A DNA stretch of 64,000 nucleotides. It comes from Mycolicibacterium flavescens. GTDB taxonomy: Bacteria > Actinomycetota > Actinomycetes > Mycobacteriales > Mycobacteriaceae. Shown here in pieces: positions 57,521 through 64,000 of this stretch. Under the pieces are notes generated by a model. That model was not told the DNA's origin. It ran no database searches and saw only the letters and a program-made list of their open reading frames with translations. Position numbers and translations under genes: made by a program. Each line of letters opens with the position of its first letter. The first letter of the stretch is position 1. Location: contig LR134353.1 in assembly GCA_900637135.1 (NCBI GenBank), positions 3,968,001 through 4,032,000 of the forward strand, written 5' to 3'.

Positions 57521-57829
57521 TCAGCTACTCGGTTTCTGCCGTTGCGCTTCGGGATGTTCTGCGTACCAACGATCTTCGATCTTACGTACCCGCAGATGCT
57601 CGATGAGCAGCCAGCCGCCGCCGATGATGAACAGCGCAGCCGACCCGCTGCCCAGTCCGACGCCGACGCCGTGTTCGTCGGCGCCGTGAGCCGCCAGCGC
57701 CGAGACGAACAGCACCAGGGCAATACCGATGAGGATCAGCCCCGGCATGTTCTTGGTGTCCTTCATCGACTCGCCGGCGTGGGGACGCGTCGTCCTCGCG
57801 TGGTCGACGGGATCCTTCGGGCTTTTCAT
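57521..57829 (-). CDS. usfY: UsfY-like membrane protein
   Basis: A 102-residue protein resembling UsfY (Rv3288c), the small protein coded next to usfX in M. tuberculosis. Shared traits, from memory, are the opening DPVDHARTTRPHAGES, two membrane segments (about 30-48 and 58-76) and the end VRKIEDRWYAEHPEAQRQ. A GAGGAG ribosome binding site fixes the start. A SigF-type promoter lies 58-83 bases upstream. Function is unknown, but the link to SigF supports a stress role. It is 15 kb from usfX here instead of next to it. Confidence 0.7.
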   Translation of the reverse strand: MKSPKDPVDHARTTRPHAGESMKDTKNMPGLILIGIALVLFVSALAAHGADEHGVGVGLGSGSAALFIIGGGWLLIEHLRVRKIEDRWYAEHPEAQRQKPSS

Positions 57830-57886
57830 CGGTACTCCTCTCTCGGCATACCTCCGCCCGGATATGGGCTATTGACAACGCTAGAA

Positions 57887-57912
57887 CTACCCGACCGCAG
57901 GGGGTCAGAAAC
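57887..57912 (-). promoter_or_regulatory. SigF-type promoter of the UsfY-like gene
   Basis: On the minus strand GTTT (57912-57909), 16 bases, GGGTAG (57892-57887). It gives a leader of about 50 bases with a good ribosome binding site. Confidence 0.65.
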
Positions 57913-57929
57913 CGGCCGAACGCCGGCCT

Positions 57930-58562
57930 TCACTCATACGGCGGGTACTGGTCGGCCCGCAGGGCCCTTGCGAGATGAGCGGCGTTGCGGGCCAACGCGG
58001 CATTCGTCGACGCGACGGGCTCGGGCACTTCGTCGAGGTCCTTGTAGTCCTTGCTCTGCATCGCTTCGCCGGTCCAGTAGGTGCCAGCCTGGGCCGAGAT
58101 GGTGTAGCCGATGTCGTTGAGGCCTTGAAAGCAGTCGGCGATCACTTTGTGAGCACCGTCCTCGTTGCCGACGACACCGACCACGGCGACCTTGCCGACC
58201 ATGATCGGCCGGCCGGCGTCGTCGGTGCTCGACAGTTCGGCATCGAGGCGTTCCAGCACACGCTGCGTGACGCTGGACGGATGCCCCAACCAGATCGGGG
58301 TGCACAACACCAAGATGTCAGCGCCCAAGAGCTTTTCGCGGATCTGCGGCCACTCGTCACCGTCGCCCATGTCGGCCTCGACGCCCGGTGCGATCGCGTA
58401 ATCGACACAGCGCAGCACCGCCGTCTCGACACCCGCACCGCGCAGGTTCCCGCAGATGTGTTCGGCCATCAATGCGCTGCTCGACTCGGCGGGGCTGGGT
58501 TTGAGGCTGCAGACCAGCGCTACGGCGGCCAACGGGCGGTCGGCGTTCGCCGGTGTGCTCAT
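57930..58562 (-). CDS. Flavodoxin-fold NAD(P)H-dependent oxidoreductase
   Basis: A 210-residue flavoprotein of the NADPH-dependent FMN reductase/flavodoxin-like type. Seen are LVCSLKPSPAESSSALMAEHI near the N-terminus (phosphate-binding loop), VLCTPIWLGHPSSVTQRVLERLDAEL (FMN isoalloxazine loop) and GVVGNEDGAHKVIADCFQGLNDIGY. Such enzymes reduce quinones, azo or nitro compounds or free flavins. Start and stop: the ATG overlaps the membrane-protein stop (ATGA), so both are one transcript from a SigF-like promoter. Confidence 0.85.
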   Translation of the reverse strand: MSTPANADRPLAAVALVCSLKPSPAESSSALMAEHICGNLRGAGVETAVLRCVDYAIAPGVEADMGDGDEWPQIREKLLGADILVLCTPIWLGHPSSVTQRVLERLDAELSSTDDAGRPIMVGKVAVVGVVGNEDGAHKVIADCFQGLNDIGYTISAQAGTYWTGEAMQSKDYKDLDEVPEPVASTNAALARNAAHLARALRADQYPPYE

Positions 58563-58930
58563 CCGCCGAGCACCGCGGAACCGGTGAGGGCGGGCATGCT
58601 CGTCGTGAGCACCAACAGCATCGACGTCACCAGGAACCATCCCGCACCCTGCCACGCGGTCGACATCTCGCCCTTTCGCCAGTTCTGGTAGGCGCGGAAG
58701 AAGGCGCGGGCCCCGCCCAGGAGCAGGACTGTGGGCGCAGCGAGCGCCAGCAGGGTCCGTTGAGGCGCGCCGCAGGCCAGGGTGTCAGCCGTCGCGCCCT
58801 GGCAGGTGCTCACCCACACCATCGCGCCGAGCAGGAAGATGGCGCCGGTGGCGCCGATACCGATGGCGAACCGCACCGCGTCGCGGATGCCGGTGTCGAA
58901 ATGCCTCAGCTCGCTGGGACCGTGGTACAC
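58559..58930 (-). CDS. Small membrane protein (Rv3289c-like position)
   Basis: A 123-residue protein with three hydrophobic segments (about residues 20-42, 55-72 and 95-115). It begins VVYHGPSELRHFDTGIRDAVRF, and a short loop between the first segments has two cysteines (STC, ACG). In M. tuberculosis, Rv3289c, a membrane protein of about this size, lies next to usfY; this gene is probably its counterpart (inference from position and size). The GTG start is preferred over an ATG 23 codons earlier because that ATG lies upstream of the predicted SigF-type transcription start. It precedes the flavoprotein gene. Confidence 0.65.
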   Translation of the reverse strand: MYHGPSELRHFDTGIRDAVRFAIGIGATGAIFLLGAMVWVSTCQGATADTLACGAPQRTLLALAAPTVLLLGGARAFFRAYQNWRKGEMSTAWQGAGWFLVTSMLLVLTTSMPALTGSAVLGG

Positions 58931-58987
58931 GACGAGAACTCCCGAATTTGCTGCGCAATCAGCGGAACAGGTTTGACGCAGCGCAGA

Positions 58988-59013
58988 GTTCCCGGTCAAA
59001 ACGTCCGGTAAAC
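58988..59013 (-). promoter_or_regulatory. Probable SigF-type promoter
   Basis: On the minus strand GTTT (59013-59010), 16 bases, GGGAAC (58993-58988). It has the same one-base difference in the -10 as the CsbD site. It lies immediately after the stop of the ANTAR gene and would drive the membrane protein and flavoprotein genes. Confidence 0.5.
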
Positions 59014-59014
59014 C

Positions 59015-59695
59015 TCAATCTCGAACGCGATAGTGTGCGGTGAGCAGCAGCCTGTCGTAGGTCGACCGCGGCGGCAACTCCTCCTCATAGGTGAGTCCGA
59101 GGAAATCCCTGGCGATTTGCTCGGCCAGGATTCGCAGCTTGGTGTTGGTTTCCTGCGACCGCCACCGGAGCAACTCGAACGCCGAATCGGCGGAGATCCG
59201 GTAGATCAGCATCAGCATCCCTTTGGCCTGCTCGATCGGACCGCGGGCCTCCGCCATCTCGGTGACCGCCGCACTGAAGGCCCTGTCGCGCCGCTGCAGC
59301 GTGGACGGGGTGACGTCGACATAAAACCCGTGGGTTCCGACGACCTGATCGTTGTCGTCGAAGAGTTGGTCACCGACCACGACCACGTGGTGCACCTCGC
59401 CGTGGGTGTCGATGATCCGGTGGCGGGTGGAGAACGCGCCCGACGTACGGCGGATCTCATCCAGCGTCGCCGCCACCTGGCGGTAGTCGTCGGGATGTTT
59501 GTGTGACAACACCAGCTCGGTCGTCGGCTCCGTCGTACCCGCTTCGTAGCCGTGCATCCGTTCGACTTGCGGCGACCACTCCCAGCGTTCGTCGGCGAAG
59601 TAGAACCGGAACCAGCCCACCCGATGCGGGTCGCCACCGGCAAGCGCCTGCTCGACGGGTGTCTGCCCGTCGGTATCGGGCAACTCGTCAGTCAT
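59015..59695 (-). CDS. PAS and ANTAR domain RNA-binding regulator
   Basis: A 226-residue signalling protein. The N-terminal PAS domain (about 25-135: GWFRFYFADERWEWSPQVERMHGY, HPDDYRQVAATLDEI) should sense a ligand or redox state. The C-terminal ANTAR domain (about 140-205: RDRAFSAAVTEMAEARGPIEQAKGMLMLIYRISADSAFELLRWRSQETNTKLRILAEQIA) binds twin hairpins in RNA to prevent transcription termination. Mycobacterial relatives are numerous. The targets here are not known. The gene ends two bases before a SigF-type promoter of the next gene. Confidence 0.88.
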   Translation of the reverse strand: MTDELPDTDGQTPVEQALAGGDPHRVGWFRFYFADERWEWSPQVERMHGYEAGTTEPTTELVLSHKHPDDYRQVAATLDEIRRTSGAFSTRHRIIDTHGEVHHVVVVGDQLFDDNDQVVGTHGFYVDVTPSTLQRRDRAFSAAVTEMAEARGPIEQAKGMLMLIYRISADSAFELLRWRSQETNTKLRILAEQIARDFLGLTYEEELPPRSTYDRLLLTAHYRVRD

Positions 59696-59816
59696 GATCG
59701 CGGGTTAATGCCGGTGATCGCACACGTGTATTCCAGCACGATCGTCCACTGGTTTCTCGGACAAGCACCGGATCGGCCGACGCGGGATGTCGGGGTCGCG
59801 CCTTACGATCCGTCAC

Positions 59817-60368
59817 GTGAGCGTAAAGCTGTACCTGGCTTCGGCCTCGGCGGCGGGCGTCGGGCCGTGGCTTCTCGGGGTCGCCCCGCAGTGGAGCCTC
59901 GCGCTCGGGCTTGTCGTGCCATTGGTGCTCGCCGCACTTCCGCGCTTCCTCGCAGGCACGCTCGTAGGCGTCACCACTCCCGGCGCACGCGAGGACCTCA
60001 CCGCCGCGATGTCGGGTGCGGAGTTCGAGGATCATGTCGCGCGGGTGGCCCGGTCCTGCGGAGCGCCGGTGATAATGACCGCGATCACCGGAGACTGGGG
60101 CGTCGACATCATCGTCGGCAAGCGACCGGATCGCCTTGCCATCCAGTGCAAACGACAGGCGCGCCCCGTCGGCGCGAGCGCCGTGCAGGAAGTGGTGGCC
60201 GGGGCGCCCATGCAGGACTGCACCAGGACGATGGTCGTCACGAACCACGAATTCACCGCCGCCGCACGCAAACTCGCCGAACTTCATGGATGTGAGCTGG
60301 TCGGCGGCGCCGACCTCCCGCGGTTACGGTCGACGATCCGGCGACTTCTGGAGCCGTCGCCGCCCTGA
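59817..60368 (+). CDS. Mrr-type restriction endonuclease-like protein with membrane anchor
   Basis: A 183-residue protein. The N-terminus has two hydrophobic segments (about 4-22 and 26-50), and the rest is a PD-(D/E)XK nuclease domain of the Mrr_cat type. The predicted core includes GAEFEDHVARVA, Asp97 in GDWGVDIIVG, and Gln110-x-Lys112 (AIQCKR), with the usual Gln in place of Glu. Mrr relatives cut modified or foreign DNA or act in DNA repair; a membrane-tethered form is common in actinobacteria and its role is unknown. GTG start. Confidence 0.8.
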   Translation: MSVKLYLASASAAGVGPWLLGVAPQWSLALGLVVPLVLAALPRFLAGTLVGVTTPGAREDLTAAMSGAEFEDHVARVARSCGAPVIMTAITGDWGVDIIVGKRPDRLAIQCKRQARPVGASAVQEVVAGAPMQDCTRTMVVTNHEFTAAARKLAELHGCELVGGADLPRLRSTIRRLLEPSPP

Positions 60369-60377
60369 TGCCCGAAC

Positions 60378-60424
60378 GTGCCGTTTCATACGCGACACGC
60401 CACGAGAAGCGGATGAGACCGCAC
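60378..60424. repeat. Palindromic repeat, type B, copy 1 (imperfect)
   Basis: GTGCCGTTTCAT (60378-60389) and ATGAGACCGCAC (60413-60424) pair at ten of twelve positions. The same arm sequence is found in a perfect form at 61376-61423, so the two copies bracket the PD-(D/E)XK-like gene. Position right after a stop codon fits a terminator role. Confidence 0.65.
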
Positions 60425-60501
60425 AATCGCGGCGGCAAAGCTGTGGATAACGTGGGCTCTCACGCCGAACGATGTCGTGGCGGGGCGCGACCGTTGCGGC
60501 C

Positions 60502-61374
60502 ATGGAAGATCTCGACTGGCCGTTTCGAGCAACCGAGGCACTCGACGCGGGACTACTGACGTTTCGCGAGTTGCGGCAGTTCCACACCGGTATCTATCCC
60601 GGGGTGTGGGTGCCGCGGGGGGCCGAGCTGTCGGCCGTCGACCGGGCCAGAGCCGCCTGGCTGTGGTCACGCCGACGCGGCGTATTGGCAGGCCTATCGG
60701 CGTCGGCAATACACGGCTCGAAATGGATCGAGTCTGACGTCCCCGCCGAACTCGTGTTGTCCAATCGGCGACCGCCGAAACAGATCATGGTCCACAGCGA
60801 CACACCGTTGCCGGAGGAGATCGAGATGGCCCACCGGATGCCCGTGACGACGCCGGAGCGCACCGCGTTCGACCTCGGCCGCCGGCTCCCGCTCGATGAA
60901 GGGGTTCAACGCATCGACGCGCTGATGAATGCGACTGACCTCAAGCCCGCCGACGTCGACGAGGTGGCGCAGCGCCATCCCGGCGTGCGCGGCTTGCGGC
61001 AGCTGCGCCGAACACTGGAACTCGTCGACGGCGGCGCGGAGTCGCCGTACGAATCACTGAGCCGACTGTTGCTGATACAGGCTGGATTTCCGCGTCCGGA
61101 AACCCAGATACGGGTGCTCGACGGTTCGGGGCGCGTGGTCGCACGCATCGATCTCGGATGGCGGCAGTACCGCGTCGGCGTGGATTTCGAAGGCGCACAC
61201 CACTGGACTGACCCGCGACAACGTACGGCCGATGCCGAGCGGTACTGGCTGCTACCGCGTCTCGGCTGGAACGACATCCGACTGACCAGCGGCATGTTGC
61301 ACAACCAGCCGCGGGTCTTTCTCGAGCGAGTTGGCGAGGCGCTGATCGCCCGCGGCTGCCCGAAAACATGGTGA
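60502..61374 (+). CDS. PD-(D/E)XK / Vsr-like domain protein (DUF559-type)
   Basis: A 290-residue protein of a family that is repeated in mycobacterial genomes. The N-terminal part has a winged-helix/antitoxin-like look (RATEALDAGLLTFRELRQF, GVLAGLSASAIHG). The C-terminal part (about 190-285) resembles the small DUF559/Vsr nuclease fold: YESLSRLLLIQAGFPRPETQIRV, RIDLGWRQYRVGVDFEGAHH, RYWLLPRLGWNDIRLT. Nuclease activity is not shown for this family. The ATG chosen starts MEDLDWPF; a frame continues ten codons upstream. Two palindromic repeats flank the gene. Confidence 0.75.
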   Translation: MEDLDWPFRATEALDAGLLTFRELRQFHTGIYPGVWVPRGAELSAVDRARAAWLWSRRRGVLAGLSASAIHGSKWIESDVPAELVLSNRRPPKQIMVHSDTPLPEEIEMAHRMPVTTPERTAFDLGRRLPLDEGVQRIDALMNATDLKPADVDEVAQRHPGVRGLRQLRRTLELVDGGAESPYESLSRLLLIQAGFPRPETQIRVLDGSGRVVARIDLGWRQYRVGVDFEGAHHWTDPRQRTADAERYWLLPRLGWNDIRLTSGMLHNQPRVFLERVGEALIARGCPKTW

Positions 61375-61375
61375 C

Positions 61376-61423
61376 CGTGCGGTTTCATACGCGAATTCGG
61401 CGTGTCGCGGATGAAACCGCACG
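61376..61423. repeat. Palindromic repeat, type B, copy 2 (perfect arms)
   Basis: CGTGCGGTTTCAT (61376-61388) and ATGAAACCGCACG (61411-61423) form a perfect 13-bp inverted repeat. Inside it, CGCGA pairs with TCGCG after a one-base bulge on each side. It lies between the ends of two convergent genes and likely works as a bidirectional terminator. Confidence 0.75.
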
Positions 61424-61442
61424 ATCGACCGGTCACAGGACG

Positions 61443-62282
61443 CTACAGGATCGGCCTGCCGCCGGTCACCGCGATCCGCGCGCCCGTCACGTAGCTCGCC
61501 TCGTCAGAGGCCAGCATCACGTAGACCGGCGCCAACTCGACCGGCTGACCCGCACGGCCCAGCGGCGTGTTCTCACCGAACTGTTTGACCTTCTCCGGCG
61601 GCATCGTCGACGGGATCAACGGCGTCCAGATCGGACCCGGCGCAACGCTGTTGGCGCGAATACCCTTCTCGCCCAGCATCTCCGCCAAGCTCGCGGAGAA
61701 GTTGGCGATCGCCGCCTTGGTGGCCGCGTATGGCGCCAGCTTCGGGTTCGGCATGTCGGAGTTCACCGAGGAACTGCCGATTATCGACGCACCGGCGCCC
61801 ATGTGCGGAAGCGCGGCCTTCACGAGGTAGAAGTACGCCCCGATGTTGAGCCGGAACGTGTAATCCCACTCCTCGTCGCTGATTTCGTCGAGGGTGTCGT
61901 GAGTCATCTGGTAGGCGGCGTTGTTGACGAGCACATCGATGCCGCCGAATTCCTCGACGGCGCGGTCCACGACGGCGCGGCAGTGCGCCGGGTCGGAGAG
62001 ATCACCGGGCATCAGCACACATTTGCGCCCGGCGTCCTCGACGTACTTCTGGACCTCCTTGGCGTCGCCGTCCTCGTTCAGGTAGGCGATCAGCACGTCG
62101 GCACCCTCCCGCGCGTAGGCGATCGCGACCGCGCGGCCGATTCCGCTGTCGCCTCCGGTGATGACCGCGCGCTTACCGGTCAACCGACCCGACCCCTGGT
62201 AGCTCGTCTCGCCGCAGTCGGGAGCCGGGGTCATCTCGCTCTGCACGCCGGGCGGGGACTGCTGCTGTTCTGGAAAACTCAT
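61443..62282 (-). CDS. Stress-type short-chain dehydrogenase (glucose dehydrogenase-like)
   Basis: A 279-residue SDR with an N-terminal extension (MSFPEQQQSPPGVQSEMTP) like that of the Bacillus general-stress SDRs YhdF/YdaD. The cofactor motif TGGDSGIG, NNAAYQ, Ser in GSSSVNS and YAATK are all present. Substrate is unknown; annotation as glucose 1-dehydrogenase is by homology only. Start has a GAGAGG site. It is divergent from a TetR gene that could control it. Confidence 0.88.
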   Translation of the reverse strand: MSFPEQQQSPPGVQSEMTPAPDCGETSYQGSGRLTGKRAVITGGDSGIGRAVAIAYAREGADVLIAYLNEDGDAKEVQKYVEDAGRKCVLMPGDLSDPAHCRAVVDRAVEEFGGIDVLVNNAAYQMTHDTLDEISDEEWDYTFRLNIGAYFYLVKAALPHMGAGASIIGSSSVNSDMPNPKLAPYAATKAAIANFSASLAEMLGEKGIRANSVAPGPIWTPLIPSTMPPEKVKQFGENTPLGRAGQPVELAPVYVMLASDEASYVTGARIAVTGGRPIL

Positions 62283-62400
62283 CGATGGCCTCTCAAGGTC
62301 GCGGAATGTCTCGCCCTCGGGGTTACCCCCGCGTGCTTCGAATACTCCGCGGCACGTCGGAGGAGCCGCTGTTTGACATGTGTTCACTACGATGAAACGC

Positions 62401-63051
62401 ATGGCCGAGTCCCGACGGCGGCTCTCCCCCGCCGACCGACGCAGCGAGCTGCTGGCGCTCGGTGCCGAGGTGTTCGGTCATCGGCCCTACGACGAGGTCC
62501 GCATCGACGAGATCGCCGAACGGGCCGGAGTGTCCCGGGCGCTGATGTACCACTACTTCCCGGACAAGCGGGCGTTCTTCGCCGCGGTGATCCGCGCCGA
62601 AGGCGAGCGGCTGTTCGAGGCCACCAACGTGCCGCCGCAGCCCGGGCAGAGCCTCTTCGACCAGGTGCGTGAGGGTGTGCTCGCGTATCTGCGCTACGAC
62701 GACGAACACCCCCATGGCGCATGGGCCGCCTACGTGGGCTCGGGCCGCTCCGATCCCGTGCTGCGCGGCATCGAGGACACCGACAACGATCGTCAGGCCA
62801 ACCGCATCCTCGGTCGCATCCACGCCGCCGTCGGCGACGACCTGGACTCCAAGGTGGAGCGCGATCTACGCATCACCGTCTACGGCTGGCTGGCCTTCAC
62901 CTTCGAGATGTGCAGACAACGGCTCATGGACCCGTCCATCGAGGCGGGTCCGGTCGCCGACGCGTGCGCACACGCCCTGTTCGACGCCGTCGGACGGGTC
63001 GGTGGCATCCCTTCTGCACTCCGCGAAGCGGTCTCGCCGAACCGCCGCTGA
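62401..63051 (+). CDS. TetR-family transcription regulator (Rv3295-like)
   Basis: A 216-residue regulator with helix-turn-helix VRIDEIAERAGVSRALMYHYFPDKRAFF (about 36-63) and a helical ligand-binding C-terminal domain. The gene matches Rv3295, which also lies directly before lhr. Several starts are possible within 21 bases (GTG, ATG, ATG); the last (MAESRRR) fits the relative as remembered. It may regulate the divergent SDR gene; the shared region contains a small GGGG-TTA-CCCC palindrome (62319-62329). Confidence 0.85.
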   Translation: MAESRRRLSPADRRSELLALGAEVFGHRPYDEVRIDEIAERAGVSRALMYHYFPDKRAFFAAVIRAEGERLFEATNVPPQPGQSLFDQVREGVLAYLRYDDEHPHGAWAAYVGSGRSDPVLRGIEDTDNDRQANRILGRIHAAVGDDLDSKVERDLRITVYGWLAFTFEMCRQRLMDPSIEAGPVADACAHALFDAVGRVGGIPSALREAVSPNRR

Positions 63052-63055
63052 GCTG

Positions 63056-63106
63056 CGATTTCGGTGCGCTGACTAGCGCTGGACGATACCTACAGCACCG
63101 AAACCG
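63056..63106. terminator. Palindrome after the TetR gene (type A repeat, copy 3)
   Basis: TTTCGGTGC (63059-63067) pairs with GCACCGAAA (63095-63103) in a 9-bp stem, with an alternative GCGCT-GACT-AGCGC hairpin inside. The outer arm is the same as at 21642-21690 and 39469-39517. It begins five bases after the stop of the TetR gene. Confidence 0.6.
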
Positions 63107-63145
63107 CCAGAAACGTGTCGGTGGCGGGGTGCACGATGGATGTCG

Positions 63146-64000
63146 ATGAGCAAATCCCCCCTCGCCCGGTTCAGCGACCTGACCCGGGAATGGTTCACTG
63201 GCACGTTCGCCGAGCCGACGCCCGCCCAGGCCCAGGCCTGGTCGGCGATCGCGGACGGGGACAACACGCTCGTCGTCGCGCCGACCGGGTCCGGTAAGAC
63301 GCTCGCGGCGTTCCTATGGGCAATCGACCAACTGGCCTCCGTTCCCGCCGAACCACGAGCCGGCACCAAAGTGCTGTACGTCTCGCCGCTCAAGGCGCTG
63401 GCCGTCGACGTGGAGCGCAACCTGCGCACCCCGCTGACCGGCATCGCCCGGGTGGCCGAACGGCGCGGCGTGCCGGCCCCGCAGATCAGCGTCGGCGTGC
63501 GCTCCGGCGACACCTCCCCGGCGCAACGGCGCGAACTGATCGCCCGACCGCCCGACGTCCTCATCACCACTCCCGAGTCGCTGTTTTTGATGTTGACCTC
63601 GGCGGCGCGCGACACCCTGGCGAACGTCCAGACCGTCATCGTCGACGAGGTGCACGCCGTGGCGGCCACCAAACGCGGCGCCCACCTCGCGCTGTCGCTC
63701 GAGCGGCTGGACCAACTTCTGGACAGACCCGCGCAGCGGATCGGGTTGTCGGCCACCGTCCGACCCCCCGAGGAAGTGGCGCGGTTCCTGTCCGGTCAGG
63801 CCCGCACGACGGTCGTGGCGCCGCCCGCCGCCAAGACGTTCGACCTGTCGGTCCAGGTGCCGGTGCCCGATATGGCGAACCTCGAGAACAACACCATCTG
63901 GCCCGACGTCGAGGAACGCATCGTCGACCTGGTCGAGTCGCACAACTCGTCGATCGTGTTCGCCAACTCGCGACGGCTCGCCGAACGACTCACGTCGCGG
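63146..64000 (+). CDS. lhr: Lhr-family ATP-dependent helicase, N-terminal part (cut by window edge)
   Basis: Large superfamily 2 DNA helicase of mycobacterial DNA repair (part of the mutagenic damage response), translocating 3'-5'. The first 285 residues are present: Walker A APTGSGKT (45-52), Walker B DEVH (167-170), and motif III LSATVRPPEEV, followed by the start of the second RecA domain (SSIVFANSRRLAERL). The frame stays open to the window end. An in-frame ATG two codons before the chosen start is an alternative. Equivalent to Rv3296. Confidence 0.93.
   Translation, partial: MSKSPLARFSDLTREWFTGTFAEPTPAQAQAWSAIADGDNTLVVAPTGSGKTLAAFLWAIDQLASVPAEPRAGTKVLYVSPLKALAVDVERNLRTPLTGIARVAERRGVPAPQISVGVRSGDTSPAQRRELIARPPDVLITTPESLFLMLTSAARDTLANVQTVIVDEVHAVAATKRGAHLALSLERLDQLLDRPAQRIGLSATVRPPEEVARFLSGQARTTVVAPPAAKTFDLSVQVPVPDMANLENNTIWPDVEERIVDLVESHNSSIVFANSRRLAERLTSR

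Noticed and set aside
58931-58999. Longer start for the small membrane protein at an ATG upstream
   Set aside because: This ATG would be upstream of the transcription start predicted from the SigF-type promoter at 58988-59013; the GTG at 58930 has a suitable ribosome binding site.

Overview
This window is a high-GC actinobacterial chromosome segment, most likely from a fast-growing environmental Mycobacterium (Mycolicibacterium). Many genes follow the same order as M. tuberculosis Rv3247c to Rv3296 (locus numbers recalled from memory, not searched): tmk, ahcY, alkX-rubB-rubA-alkB, a cationic amino-acid permease, an FAD oxidoreductase, manA/SIS/pmmA, whiB2, fbiA-fbiB, manC-wbbL-rmlD, lcp1, fadE25, purE-purK, gtrA, birA, accD5-accE5-maf-sseA-sufE, accA3, usfX-sigF, and finally a TetR gene and the start of lhr. 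No rRNA, tRNA, CRISPR array, insertion sequence or prophage was seen.

Layout. 1-5.2 kb: the start of tmk, then accessory genes (DUF2254 membrane protein, TRIC-type channel, secreted lipase, DUF899 protein, exported haemophore-like protein). 5.3-9.2 kb: ahcY and the alkane-hydroxylase operon with its TetR regulator and a promoter/operator. 9.3-26.8 kb: cell-envelope and cofactor block. It makes GDP-mannose (manA, pmmA, manC), finishes dTDP-rhamnose (rmlD), adds the linker rhamnose (wbbL), attaches arabinogalactan (lcp1), and contains coenzyme F420 genes (fbiA, fbiB) and the division regulator whiB2. 26.9-39.5 kb: a Tat-exported multicopper oxidase, acyl-CoA dehydrogenase, purine genes and the acyl-CoA carboxylase subunits (accD5, accE5, accA3) with biotin ligase. 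39.5-42.6 kb: the sigF stress-response locus with a STAS protein.

42.6-59 kb is the accessory part and the most interesting. After a eukaryote-like topoisomerase IB there is a tightly coupled nine-gene operon on the minus strand (53597 down to 43594). It carries the kinase/adenylyltransferase, isomerase and bisphosphatase activities for an ADP-activated heptose (gmhA, hldE, and a gmhB domain fused to a glycosyltransferase). It also has two heptosyltransferase-like GT9 enzymes, UDP-glucose dehydrogenase, a UDP-glucuronate decarboxylase-like enzyme, a short-chain dehydrogenase and a NodU/CmcH-type carbamoyltransferase. It looks like a locus for a carbamoylated, heptose-containing surface glycan. 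Next to it are three more glycosyltransferases and a set of stress genes (CsbD, UsfY-like and others). Six sites in 53.6-59.0 kb match the SigF promoter pattern GTTT-N15/16-GGG(T/A)A(C/G), and a seventh lies in front of usfX-sigF. So the glycan locus appears to sit inside, and partly under the control of, the SigF stress regulon.

59-64 kb: a PAS-ANTAR regulator, a membrane-linked Mrr-type nuclease, a PD-(D/E)XK-like protein flanked by two copies of a palindromic repeat, a stress-type short-chain dehydrogenase with a divergent TetR gene, and the N-terminus of the Lhr helicase. Two families of dispersed palindromes mark gene ends in the window.
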